NCBI RefSeq assembly: GCF_004336635.1
Contig: NZ_SJXH01000037.1
Coordinates: forward strand, 1-35,407
Length of the DNA: 35,407 nt
Origin: Acinetobacter sp. ANC 4862
GTDB taxonomy: Bacteria; Pseudomonadota; Gammaproteobacteria; Pseudomonadales; Moraxellaceae
Direction: 5' to 3'
Part shown: positions 16,795-25,547 of the stretch, in pieces
How positions within the stretch are numbered: the stretch's first letter is position 1
How the letters are laid out: each line of letters opens with the position of its first letter
Program-made: the position numbers and the translations under genes
The notes under the pieces: generated by a model
Databases searched by the model: none
What the model was told of the DNA's origin: nothing
What the model saw: only the letters and a program-made list of their open reading frames with translations

Positions 16795-17757
16795 TTAGTA
16801 AGACACATATACATCGGTCAAAAGTTGCGAAACATCTGGGTAGCGTGCCGAACGGGCTTTTGCCACCGCATCATCGACTTTGGCCTGGGACTCAGCATCA
16901 ATCGCGTCAAGCTTGGCTGCGTCGATTTGATCTTTTACTTTTTCACGGAAAATTTTGAGCGGATCTTTATGCGCTTTAATGTCATCTATTTCTTCTTTTG
17001 AACGGACAAGACCTGGGTCACCTTCAAAATGTCCATAGAAACGGTTGGTCAATGTTTCGATCACACTGGGTCCTTCACCACGCCGTGCACGTTCAATCGC
17101 CTGATGTGCTGCTTCATAGACTGCAAAGAAATCCGTACCATCGACTTTTTGAGCAGGCAAACCGAATCCGGCAGCACGACCCGCAATATCCTTGCTTCCT
17201 ACAGCATAATCATGCCCGGTTCCTTCACCGAAACCATTATTTTCAAAAATAAATACCACCGGAAGTTTTAAAACCACAGCCATGTTGAGGGCTTCAAAGG
17301 TCATTCCCTGATTGGAACCACCATCACCCGTGAATGACAGGCCAATCCCTCCTGTTTTCAATGTTTTGGCGGTTAAGGCTGCACCGATCGCAAGAGGTGG
17401 ACCACCACCGACAATGCCATTAGCACCCAGCATGCCTTTATTCAGGTCGGCAATATGCATTGAACCACCTTTACCGTGACACAAGCCTTCATCCTTGCCA
17501 AAAATTTCCAGCATCATGCTGTGGATGTCGCAGCCTTTTGCAATACAGTGGCCATGTCCTCGATGGGTGGAGGTAATATAGTCTTTTTCTGTTAGATTCT
17601 CACATACACCAACTGCAACGGCTTCTTCACCACTATAGAGATGGATAAAACCAGGAATATCACCCATCGTATTTTCCGTATGCAGTCGATCATCGAACTC
17701 ACGGATCTCTCGCATGCGCCGGTAGGCTGCTAACAATTGCTCTTCTGTTAATTGCAT
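16795..17757 (-). CDS. acoA: Acetoin dehydrogenase E1 component, alpha subunit
   Basis: 320-residue alpha subunit. The thiamine-diphosphate/Mg motif runs from GDGGSNQG (G144) to FENN (N174). Other family segments: REFDDRLHTENTMGDIPGF, STHRGHGHCIAKG, CHGKGGSMHIAD. Length matches acetoin E1-alpha, which is shorter than pyruvate E1-alpha. First gene of the operon, with AAGGA spaced well before its ATG. No AcoR-type sigma-54 activator is next to it, and I could not find a convincing GG-N10-GC sigma-54 promoter upstream on the minus strand. Confidence 0.92.
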   Translation of the reverse strand: MQLTEEQLLAAYRRMREIREFDDRLHTENTMGDIPGFIHLYSGEEAVAVGVCENLTEKDYITSTHRGHGHCIAKGCDIHSMMLEIFGKDEGLCHGKGGSMHIADLNKGMLGANGIVGGGPPLAIGAALTAKTLKTGGIGLSFTGDGGSNQGMTFEALNMAVVLKLPVVFIFENNGFGEGTGHDYAVGSKDIAGRAAGFGLPAQKVDGTDFFAVYEAAHQAIERARRGEGPSVIETLTNRFYGHFEGDPGLVRSKEEIDDIKAHKDPLKIFREKVKDQIDAAKLDAIDAESQAKVDDAVAKARSARYPDVSQLLTDVYVSY

Positions 17758-18517
17758 TTTCTGATCCTTTTTACCTGTAATAGCATCTTAAAATTATTAT
17801 CAACACGACCTGAAAGTGATTTTTATTCACAGGTACAGGTATAAAAGTTTTATAAAAAATAAGCTATCGAAGCCAAGTAACATACCGTTTAATTTTTATT
17901 TATAAATTAAAAAACATAAACTTAAGCTTTAATATTAAGTGTAAAAATTCTTTATTCGGTATATGCACCGTTATTCATCTTTATAGGTAGGATTACACCT
18001 CCGCTTGTTCACGTTTCAGCTATTTGATGAAGATCAAGGAAATGGCTGCACAGAAGGCCGGAATTGTGCCGGTCAACTCTCAGATGTATCAATGGAGGTA
18101 TTTGGTTGAAAATTTTTTCTGTAAGTTAAAACAATTCAAAAGAATGGTGATACGAAATGATAAAACGGATTTAAGTCCAGGCTATATTTAGCAAGCTACA
18201 CAAGGTAATGGCCTGCTCAGCATACCCACTCCTGAAGTCTTTGCCCTTGGTAAAAGGTGGTACTATCCATAATCAAAATTATTATTTTTCTTATATTTGA
18301 ATAAATTTTTTCATTTTAAATATTTTTAGGCTTAGGCTATTTATATTCGATATGTTTCATGCATAAGCTATGTATGAATATCTTAAAATTTACGTACAGA
18401 TCATTACCAAAAAGATCATCTTTTTTTGATTTATGAACGTAGTCTAATACAGGGTATTACTTTACGAAATAACCGCACCTGAGCAGAACTTAAAAGTACA
18501 ACCATTAGGTAAACAAT
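17758..18517. other. Non-coding region: promoters of acoA and the DJ-1 gene, with an IS remnant
   Basis: About 760 bases between the divergent acoA and DJ-1-family genes. It is AT-rich near both genes and carries the IS5-like remnant at 18027-18191. On the acoA side there is a short repeat (ACAGGTACAGGT at about 17830-17842). Downstream of the remnant, a short plus-strand frame (TQGNGLLSIPTPEVFALG…, ending about 18270) reads like the tail of a lost gene but matches nothing I recognise. The DJ-1 gene has AGG shortly before its start. Confidence 0.5.
18027..18191 (+). pseudogene. IS5-family transposase remnant (C-terminal part)
   Basis: Fifty-four codons in one frame ending in TAG contain YQWRYLVENFFCKLKQFKRM followed by VIRNDKTDLS. 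This is the C-terminal Y/W-R-x-x-VE-x-x-F-x-x-L-K-x-F-R/K-R block with R-x-D-K-T of IS5-family DDE transposases, including the catalytic Glu of the DDE triad. The upstream N-terminal and central parts are absent, so it is a decayed fragment. The in-frame ATG is probably accidental. Confidence 0.75.
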
Positions 18518-19195
18518 ATGAAAATTCTTGTCGTTCTTACATCACATGACCAACTTGGCAATACAGGCAATAAGACGGGCTTTTGGCTTGAAGAGCTTGC
18601 AGCACCTTATTATGCCTTTATCGATGCCGGTGTAGAAGTGACATTAGCCTCTCCCAAAGGGGGGCAGCCGCCGCTCGATCCTAAAAGTAATGAACCCGAT
18701 TCTCAAACTGAAACGACGCATCGTTTTGAAGCAGATCCAGCTGCTATGCAAGCACTGGCTCATACCAAAAAGCTGAACCAAGTTTCTATCATGGACTTCG
18801 ATGCGGTATTTTATCCTGGCGGTCATGGTCCATTATGGGATTTAGCAGAAGATTCCGATTCAATTGCCTTGATCGAACGAGCCATTCAGATCGGCAAACC
18901 TGTTGCCGCTGTCTGCCATGCGCCTGGGGTACTTCGCCACGTTAAAACAGAACAGGGTAAACCGTTAGTCGCAGGTAAGTCAGTCACAGGTTTTAGCAAC
19001 ACCGAGGAAGCTGCAGTGAGTCTGACTGAAATAGTTCCGTTTCTGGTAGAAGACGTGCTTAAGGAAAATGGGGGGAACTATTCCAAAGCGGATGATTGGC
19101 AAGTGCATGTCGAAGTTGATGGCTTACTCGTCACTGGACAAAATCCGTCTTCTTCTGAGGCAACAGCCCACGCCCTACTTAAGTTGTTAAAATAA
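18518..19195 (+). CDS. DJ-1/PfpI superfamily protein (type 1 glutamine amidotransferase-like)
   Basis: 225-residue cytosolic protein of the DJ-1/PfpI/Hsp31 group. The nucleophile Cys is C133 in VAAVCHAPGVL, followed by His; the strand FDAVFYPGGHGPLWDL precedes it and VTGFSNTEEAAV follows. Size and the KTGFWLEELAAPYYAF start match the class that includes glyoxalase III/chaperone-like Hsp31 relatives and YajL-type deglycase candidates. Biochemical activity within the family is disputed and cannot be told from sequence. It stands alone, divergent from acoA and convergent with hsdR, separated from the latter by a hairpin. Confidence 0.88.
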   Translation: MKILVVLTSHDQLGNTGNKTGFWLEELAAPYYAFIDAGVEVTLASPKGGQPPLDPKSNEPDSQTETTHRFEADPAAMQALAHTKKLNQVSIMDFDAVFYPGGHGPLWDLAEDSDSIALIERAIQIGKPVAAVCHAPGVLRHVKTEQGKPLVAGKSVTGFSNTEEAAVSLTEIVPFLVEDVLKENGGNYSKADDWQVHVEVDGLLVTGQNPSSSEATAHALLKLLK

Positions 19196-19205
19196 TCCAT
19201 ACCTC

Positions 19206-19238
19206 ATGGCTGATCACATTTAAAATATGATCAGCCAT
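19206..19238. terminator. Hairpin between convergent DJ-1 and hsdR genes
   Basis: Perfect 11-bp arms ATGGCTGATCA (19206-19216) and TGATCAGCCAT (19228-19238) with an 11-base AT-rich loop, placed 11 bases after the DJ-1 stop and about 60 bases past the hsdR stop. Runs of T are short on both sides. Likely shared bidirectional terminator. Confidence 0.6.
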
Positions 19239-19300
19239 TGAAGTGAATAAATTGAGACGCTATTTATAGCAGAATGGCGATTTCTGAAAGTCTTTATCAC

Positions 19301-22177
19301 TTATATTCCGACATAAAATTTCTCAATCAACTGCCGGGTCTTGATCAGCAGATTTGAAAATATATTATCCCGCTCAAATAGCTTCACCTTATAGTTCGGC
19401 AGGTCTTTCAGCTCTTCCTTGCGAGGTAAGCGCTTGGTGAACTCATAGTGTTCCAGCACCTGCTGCATCGCCTCAGGTTTCAGATTTTCCTCTGTGCAGA
19501 GATGATGATAGGCCTGCTCTTTCTCTGCATCCCAGAATGCCGCAAAAGCGGTTTGCACACTTTGACCATTGATCATTTTGGGCAGGTTCTCTTCAATGAA
19601 CTTCTGGATCAGTTCCTGCTTGTCATACAGGCTAACTTCATTACCCAGCATGTCATAAACTTGTGCTTCATATTTTTTACGTTTGTCATCATCCCCCGCT
19701 TCAATAGCCAGTTGCAACAGATTGATAATATAACCAACATTGATCCGGTCGCTGTGCAGCAGATCCAGCTGGAAATCGACATCATCCAATACCGATACTT
19801 TTTCTCTGCTGGTGGTCTTGCGTAGATCACGGCACAAGTCTGCATATTTAGAAGCAAAGTTAGCAAAGTGCTGTTTATCGAGGCTGGTTTGATCCTGATC
19901 GTATTCGATAAAAGTCTGCAGCTGTGCGTTATAGCGCATTACTTCACGGAAAGCCTTGATAAATGCCAGTTGATCCTCTTCGGTCAATAGTGCATCGACG
20001 GCCTGATATTCAGGACTAATCGCCAAGAGCTTTTCGACTGCATTTTCATAGTATTTCTTGATCTCTTCAAAACTTGGAACCAATACGATCTGTCTGGTTT
20101 CCTTGTTCGAGAACAGCGCCAGTGCTTCATCGGTGGCCCGTTTCAAATTACGGAAGCAGATGATGTTGCCGAAAGGTTTCTTGTCGTTATATACACGATT
20201 GGTCCGTGAAAAGGCTTGAATCAGACCATGATATTTCAGGTTTTTATCGACATACAGCGTATTCAGTGGCTTGGAGTCAAATCCGGTCAGGAACATATTG
20301 ACCACCATTAAAATATCTATCTGCTTTTTCTTGACCCGATCGGCAATGTCGCGGTAATAGGCATAGAACTGATCGCCAGAATTGTAGTTGGTCTTAAACT
20401 GCTGGTTGTAGTTGGCAATATAACGATCCAGCTTATCCCGACTGGACGGATTGATCTGGCTGGGGATGTCTGCCGCTTCTTCATGAATCAGCCCGTTTTG
20501 CTCATCTAGCGGTACAGCTTCATTGGCGGCATAGGAGAAAATGGTGGCAATGCTCAGCAGTTTGAATAGTCTGCCCTGCTCTTCATCCTGCTGCTGTTTT
20601 TCAGCCTGGACTTTTTCAAACAGTTCGTAGTACTGGGTTAAAGTATTCACGGAGCTGACACAGAACATGGCGGTGAATTCACGATTGTGGGTTTTGGTGT
20701 CATGAGTATCGACAATATACCGCGCAATCATTTCCAGCCGTTGCGGGTTGTCGAATAGCTCCTGAGTATCAATGCCTTCAACGTCATCTTCATACTCAAA
20801 GTTGTGCTGCATACCTTTGCTGGTGTATTTGCCCCGGTAATCAATCTGGAACTGCAACACGTTACGGTCACGGATGGCATCGACAATCACGTACTGATGC
20901 AGGCATTCATTAAACAGGTAATCCGTGGTAAGTTTTAAACCGGCCTTGGACTGGCTGTTTTCCTCAAAGATCGGTGTTCCGGTAAAGCCAAACATCTGGG
21001 CATTGCGAAAGAACTTCTTGATGTTCTGATGGGTGTCACCAAACTGGCTACGATGACATTCATCAAAAATAAACACCACTTTCTGGTCTTTCAGGTAGTC
21101 GATATATTCCAGATAGCGGTCATTGCTGATGGCACGATTCAGTTTTTGAATGGTGGTGACAATCAGCTTGTCATGGCGCTGATCCAGCTGCTTGACCAAA
21201 GTATGCGTGCTATCGGTACTGTCGACACTCTCGGCTTTAAAGGCATTAAATTCCCGAGAGGTTTGCGTGTCCAGATCATTGCGGTCCACCACAAACAGGA
21301 CTTTTTCCACGTCCGGCATCTGCATAATGATCTGGCTGGCTTTAAATGAGGTCAGGGTTTTGCCTGAACCGGTGGTGTGCCAGATATAGCCATTGCGATC
21401 AGAGCTTTGCACGTGCTGAACAATTTTCTGTACCGCATAAATCTGATACGGACGCAGCACCATCAGGCTTTTGGTGGTTTCCAGCAGCACCATGTACTGG
21501 GTCAGCATTTGGGTCATATGCTGCTGATTCAGAAAAGCATCGGCAAAGTCGACAATTTCATTGATATGCTTGTTGCTGACATCGGCCCAGGGAAAGGCAA
21601 ATTCAATGCCGCTGGTGCCATTAGAGTAATATCGAGTATTGGCGCCATTACTGATGACAAATAACTGGATAAAGCCAAACAAACCCTGTCCAGCCCAATA
21701 GGCTTCACGGGTATAGCGCTGGGTCTGGTTAAAGGCTTCGGCAATCTCCATACCGCGCTTTTTCAGCTCGATTTGTACCAGTGGCAGACCATTCACCAAT
21801 AAGGTCACATCAAAACGGCTGGTCCGGCCATTATAGTCACGGTGATCAACCGTGATCTGATTGGTGACCTGATAGATGTTCTTGCTCGGATCATCGGACA
21901 GGAAAAAGATGTGCTTGCTGCTGCCATCATCAAATTTGACCGGGAATAAATCCCGCAGGTTCTTGGCCCGTTCAAAGACCGTTCCGGTATTGAGAAAGCT
22001 GATGACCTGCTTCCACTCGGTTTCTGACAGGGGTGCAAGTCCATTAGCACGTTCAATCTGGGTTTTCAGGTTTGACAGTAGCTGGCTTTCGTCCTTGAGC
22101 GTGACTGAGGCATAACCCAATTGCTGTAGCTGGCCAATCAGTTCGTTTTCAAGTTGGTATTCGCTTTGTACTGTCAT
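19301..22177 (-). CDS. hsdR: Type I restriction enzyme, R (endonuclease/translocase) subunit
   Basis: 958-residue HsdR. An N-terminal PD-(D/E)XK nuclease is visible as D123 in RFDVTLLVNG and E137-x-K139 in QIELKKRG. The SF2 translocase has Walker A HTTGSGKT (K273), DECHRSQFG (motif II), GFTGTPIF (motif III), VVNMFLTGFDSKPLNTLYVD (motif V region) and AFSRTNR (motif VI). The helical C-terminal domain is complete. The start at 22177 is preferred (GAGAGA upstream); a frame to 22189 adds four residues. It would cut unmethylated DNA in complex with HsdM and HsdS. It is separated from hsdMS by two other genes and has its own 238-bp upstream gap, so probably its own promoter. Confidence 0.95.
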   Translation of the reverse strand: MTVQSEYQLENELIGQLQQLGYASVTLKDESQLLSNLKTQIERANGLAPLSETEWKQVISFLNTGTVFERAKNLRDLFPVKFDDGSSKHIFFLSDDPSKNIYQVTNQITVDHRDYNGRTSRFDVTLLVNGLPLVQIELKKRGMEIAEAFNQTQRYTREAYWAGQGLFGFIQLFVISNGANTRYYSNGTSGIEFAFPWADVSNKHINEIVDFADAFLNQQHMTQMLTQYMVLLETTKSLMVLRPYQIYAVQKIVQHVQSSDRNGYIWHTTGSGKTLTSFKASQIIMQMPDVEKVLFVVDRNDLDTQTSREFNAFKAESVDSTDSTHTLVKQLDQRHDKLIVTTIQKLNRAISNDRYLEYIDYLKDQKVVFIFDECHRSQFGDTHQNIKKFFRNAQMFGFTGTPIFEENSQSKAGLKLTTDYLFNECLHQYVIVDAIRDRNVLQFQIDYRGKYTSKGMQHNFEYEDDVEGIDTQELFDNPQRLEMIARYIVDTHDTKTHNREFTAMFCVSSVNTLTQYYELFEKVQAEKQQQDEEQGRLFKLLSIATIFSYAANEAVPLDEQNGLIHEEAADIPSQINPSSRDKLDRYIANYNQQFKTNYNSGDQFYAYYRDIADRVKKKQIDILMVVNMFLTGFDSKPLNTLYVDKNLKYHGLIQAFSRTNRVYNDKKPFGNIICFRNLKRATDEALALFSNKETRQIVLVPSFEEIKKYYENAVEKLLAISPEYQAVDALLTEEDQLAFIKAFREVMRYNAQLQTFIEYDQDQTSLDKQHFANFASKYADLCRDLRKTTSREKVSVLDDVDFQLDLLHSDRINVGYIINLLQLAIEAGDDDKRKKYEAQVYDMLGNEVSLYDKQELIQKFIEENLPKMINGQSVQTAFAAFWDAEKEQAYHHLCTEENLKPEAMQQVLEHYEFTKRLPRKEELKDLPNYKVKLFERDNIFSNLLIKTRQLIEKFYVGI

Positions 22178-22415
22178 TATCTCTCTCACAAAACTTTTAC
22201 TTAAATACTTTTTAAAAAATAGATTTTATTGTAAGTTTCATTATACATTTCAACACAAACATATGACTCTATTGATGAAAATTAAACTTAATAATTCCAT
22301 TATTAATCTTCCCTAAAAATAATAGAACCTAAAAGTAAGCTTTTCAAAATAAGAAAAATTTCTCTAATAAGTAAGGATCCGGTAAGGTACCTCATTATCA
22401 CTGATCCAATCAGCC

Positions 22416-24152
22416 TTATTTAAGTCCCCAGCTTTTCACAGACAACATAAATTCATAGTTTAAAGCCAAGAGTATGCTCTGCATATTGAAGCTATTACGC
22501 TCTTCAGGCAGCTGTAACAGCAGTGGTAAACGTGTCACCCCATTTTCACCATTGGCAAAGGCATAATGGCGCATTTTAGAGTCCACTGGAATTAAATTTT
22601 TTGCTTCTAAATACACACTTACCTGAGTGGTCTGTTTTTGAAGGGCAATAATTCTGAGATAGCAACGATCTTGAACATCAATAATATTCTGTTTTAATTC
22701 ATTGATCTTAAATTCATGGTTTTCAGGCTTTTTAAAGAGCCGTTTAATGAAACTGTCATTTTGTTTATTTTGCGTTTCGCGTTCTAACTGGCGTATGTGT
22801 TGCTGGATCTGACGAGTTTGCTCAATCGCATCATTGAGCAATTCTCTCATTTCCTGAGTGGGTGCTGAAACCGCTCGCACATTTTGCTGATAGTGAAACT
22901 CATCATGAAAGAGCACAAAAATTTGTGCTCGACGCTGTTCCAATAATTTTAAATAGGCAATTAAACGATATTTAAACAGGCGTGCATAGGGATTAAACCG
23001 CAGCATCGGCTCCTGCGATAAAATTTCAAGTTGATGTAGAAATTCATTGATTAATCTTAAAATATTTAAATAACAAAATTCTAATTCATCAGTATGTTGA
23101 ACGCTGTTTTTTAATCCTTTTAGGAAAGGTTCGAGAATATTTAAGGATAAATCTTTCTCTAAAATTTCTAGATGTTCTTTGACCAAATGCTCAACGGAAA
23201 AACTTTGAATATTTAAGATTTCTTTCAAACTGGGGATGAGTCGTTGATGATTATAATCGTGTAGCGATTCAACTAGCTCTACAATATGTGGATTCATTTT
23301 GCTCTGAATGCCAATAATTCGGGTCATGAGCTGTTTGATATTTTCAAAATAATTTGCTTGATTAAGCTGTTGCGGATCCAGAACCAAACCACTGATATAG
23401 AACCGGTCTTCTTTACCAAAGCTTTCTTCGGTTAAAAAGCGGCGAATTGAATAAGCGGAAATTGAACTGTCATAAGAGCTGCTCAGGACAAAATAATATT
23501 GAAAGGTTTTGATGATTTCAAAATCACGCACCTGTTGTTCACGAATAAAATAATCCTGAAAAATGGTCAGTTCCTGATCGGCATATTCACTCGGTAAAAT
23601 ATGGGAAAACCAGCTTCCCAAAATTTCGCTTTTCATGAAGACTTCAAAGATAAATGTACGGACTTGTTCAATATCTAAATGACGGTGATTTTCAGAAACA
23701 GAAAAATTTAATTCTCGAATAATTAAGGCTGCATCATACAGAAATGCTTTTTTGATCAGTTGTTGTGCTTGAATGTCTTTTGGATTGTCCAAATCGATTT
23801 GATTGATCTCACGAACAATAGTTTCTAAGTAATCGGCAATCTGGAAGTCAGTTTGATAGCTTTGTAGATAGCTCAAGGTTGTATTAATTCTGTGCGCAAG
23901 TTGTAGTAACTCGGAATTTTGCGTGTTGAGCTGAAGTTCTTTGAGGCTGATATGGTCTTTAAACTCAAAAGTTTGGTTCAGGTAATTCCACGATATATTT
24001 TTTGATTTTAGATACTGGTCTTCTATTTTTTGATGTAGTGCTTGCGGTGTCGTAGATAGAATAGAATCCAGTTGTTGCTGCCAATGTTTATCAAGAATAG
24101 GGTCGATTTGTTTTAACTGTACCCTAAGATGATAAGGAATATATGTCTGCAT
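22416..24152 (-). CDS. Large uncharacterised protein inside the type I R-M island
   Basis: 578-residue protein with no family I recognise. No Walker, nuclease, helicase or methylase motif, signal peptide or transmembrane segment is visible. Composition is Gln-, Leu-, Ile- and Glu-rich and mostly helical, with a probable coiled-coil around residues 435-475 (EMRELLNDAIEQTRQIQQHI… then QNDSFIKRLFKKPENHEFK). The C-terminus is more globular (YLEAKNLIPVDSKMRHYAF, NGVTRLPLLLQLPEERNS). The ATG lacks a strong ribosome site. It lies between the DUF5655-like gene and hsdR on the same strand. The length, absence of frameshifts and ordinary codon use say it is a real gene. A role linked to restriction or to another defence function is only suggested by position. 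Confidence 0.75.
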   Translation of the reverse strand: MQTYIPYHLRVQLKQIDPILDKHWQQQLDSILSTTPQALHQKIEDQYLKSKNISWNYLNQTFEFKDHISLKELQLNTQNSELLQLAHRINTTLSYLQSYQTDFQIADYLETIVREINQIDLDNPKDIQAQQLIKKAFLYDAALIIRELNFSVSENHRHLDIEQVRTFIFEVFMKSEILGSWFSHILPSEYADQELTIFQDYFIREQQVRDFEIIKTFQYYFVLSSSYDSSISAYSIRRFLTEESFGKEDRFYISGLVLDPQQLNQANYFENIKQLMTRIIGIQSKMNPHIVELVESLHDYNHQRLIPSLKEILNIQSFSVEHLVKEHLEILEKDLSLNILEPFLKGLKNSVQHTDELEFCYLNILRLINEFLHQLEILSQEPMLRFNPYARLFKYRLIAYLKLLEQRRAQIFVLFHDEFHYQQNVRAVSAPTQEMRELLNDAIEQTRQIQQHIRQLERETQNKQNDSFIKRLFKKPENHEFKINELKQNIIDVQDRCYLRIIALQKQTTQVSVYLEAKNLIPVDSKMRHYAFANGENGVTRLPLLLQLPEERNSFNMQSILLALNYEFMLSVKSWGLK

Positions 24153-24624
24153 GGAGATCTAAAACCATTGTAGTGAATTCAAACTTTTAATGAGAAAAAG
24201 CGATGTGATTTATATCACAAAAACAACCACAAGTTAGCTCTATTGCATGAAAATTCTCTGTATAAATTGTATATTTTGTTAGCCAGAGTGGACTGAAACC
24301 ATGTTGCGGTGAAAAAATGCTTTGGACTATAAATTTGATTGAATGTCTAAGATGAATGGATAAGGCTACAACTCCTACAAAACTGTATGAGGGGTGCATT
24401 CGATTAATGCTTCAGTTTTACCAGAAAGTTTCATTGAGCAAGTGTTGCATCTTAGATCAAAGGTTTTCATAAGTGTTACATAAGGTGGAGCTACCATTTT
24501 AAGTTCCAAAACTTCGCTGTTAAGACTTTGAGCTGTCTGAGTCACTCTTCACATTCTGTTAGATCAACCCATGTACAAAAATAGCTTCTGTTCTGTCATC
24601 TCACCCTATAAAATCTTAAATTAT
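24153..24624. other. Non-coding spacer inside the R-M island
   Basis: About 470 bases, AT-rich, without a supported gene. A 70-codon minus-strand frame (24187-24399) has a Cys/His/Phe-rich composition unlike a real protein. A plus-strand segment near 24408-24480 (SVLPESFIEQVLHLRS) faintly resembles the N-terminus of IS4-family transposases but stops after a few codons; if real, it is a decayed IS end. The region probably also contains the promoter of the 578-residue gene. Confidence 0.35.
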
Positions 24625-25536
24625 TCACTTCAATGTCTGTTTAATTAAACTCAAGATATATTCTAAATTTTCTGTATCTGACACGATTACTTCACAATCG
24701 CCATTGCCCCAATGTCCAATATTGGTCACATCCTTGGCGAGCTGTTTCGGATCATCCAGTTGACTAAATTGCATATTTAACCAAATACGAATTTGTTTTG
24801 TCCCAATACTCATGTAGATATAGTTACGCTTACCCTTACGGAAAGCGATATACATTTTTTTGGGATGCACATCTAAATCTGTGGTCAGTGCTAGAATTGA
24901 ATCCCGGAATTGCTCATATAACTCCTTTATGTCATCAGACTTATCCGCCAAGTGATAGGCTTCATCATATTGCTGGATTTCTTTGGCAATCTTTTGAATA
25001 TCGTCAGACTCAACCTTTTGCACTTGCTTGATTGAAGGAGCTGATTTGGCTTTCTGTAATGGATTGACTGAAACAATTCCACCTTGATAGCGTTTGATTT
25101 CCCACAGCTCAATGCCTAAATCTTTAAAGTTGGTGGACTGCTTTTGAAAGTCGGTAAAGCTGGGCGAAACAAAGATAATCCGACTTTGTGACCAGTCGAC
25201 ATCCTGACGTTTAAGCTGTTTACTCTGGCTCTCGTTGTACTCAACGATAAAATCAGCTTTATAGTCCAGCATAAGGTTCAGATAAGAAACCCCTTGGTCG
25301 ATCACGCTATAGTTACGCTCTCGCTTGTATTCGATAATCACAAAAGCCTGACTTTCGGGATCGAAAGCCAGTGTATCAATACGGTTGTTTTTAATGGTGA
25401 ATTCAGACTTGATAAATTCCAGACCTGTAAAACTGTAAATATTGGTTTCAAACAGGCTTTGAATTTCTCTTTCCAAACGAAAAGGATCTTCTGTGAGTTC
25501 TACTAATGACTGTGCTTGGGTTTGATAAAGCTGCAT
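24625..25536 (-). CDS. PD-(D/E)XK-like nuclease domain plus DUF5655 domain protein
   Basis: 303-residue two-domain protein. Residues 1-110 look like a PD-(D/E)XK fold of the NucS/DUF91 type: D54 in NNRIDTLAFDP, E69-x-K71 in FVIIEYKRE, then Q81 in SVIDQGVSYLNLM. Residues about 205-303 match DUF5655, a domain often found at the C-terminus of such proteins (MYIAFRKGKRNYIYMSIG, LAKDVTNIGHWGNGD). The linker (about 145-205) is charged. The start at 25536 is chosen because a very strong AGGGGGG site lies just upstream; a longer frame to 25584 overlaps hsdS. It is 11 bp after hsdS, so co-transcribed with hsdM and hsdS. Nuclease activity is inferred from conserved acidic residues only. Confidence 0.8.
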   Translation of the reverse strand: MQLYQTQAQSLVELTEDPFRLEREIQSLFETNIYSFTGLEFIKSEFTIKNNRIDTLAFDPESQAFVIIEYKRERNYSVIDQGVSYLNLMLDYKADFIVEYNESQSKQLKRQDVDWSQSRIIFVSPSFTDFQKQSTNFKDLGIELWEIKRYQGGIVSVNPLQKAKSAPSIKQVQKVESDDIQKIAKEIQQYDEAYHLADKSDDIKELYEQFRDSILALTTDLDVHPKKMYIAFRKGKRNYIYMSIGTKQIRIWLNMQFSQLDDPKQLAKDVTNIGHWGNGDCEVIVSDTENLEYILSLIKQTLK

Positions 25537-25547
25537 TCGGTTCCCCC

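Noticed and set aside
17860..17885. Possible sigma-54 promoter for acoA (TTGGC…AGCTT on the minus strand)
   Set aside because: GG and GC elements are about two bases too close for the -24/-12 spacing.
24187..24399. 70-codon minus-strand frame in the R-M spacer
   Set aside because: Cys/His/Phe-rich, no ribosome site, no recognisable motif; treated as chance.
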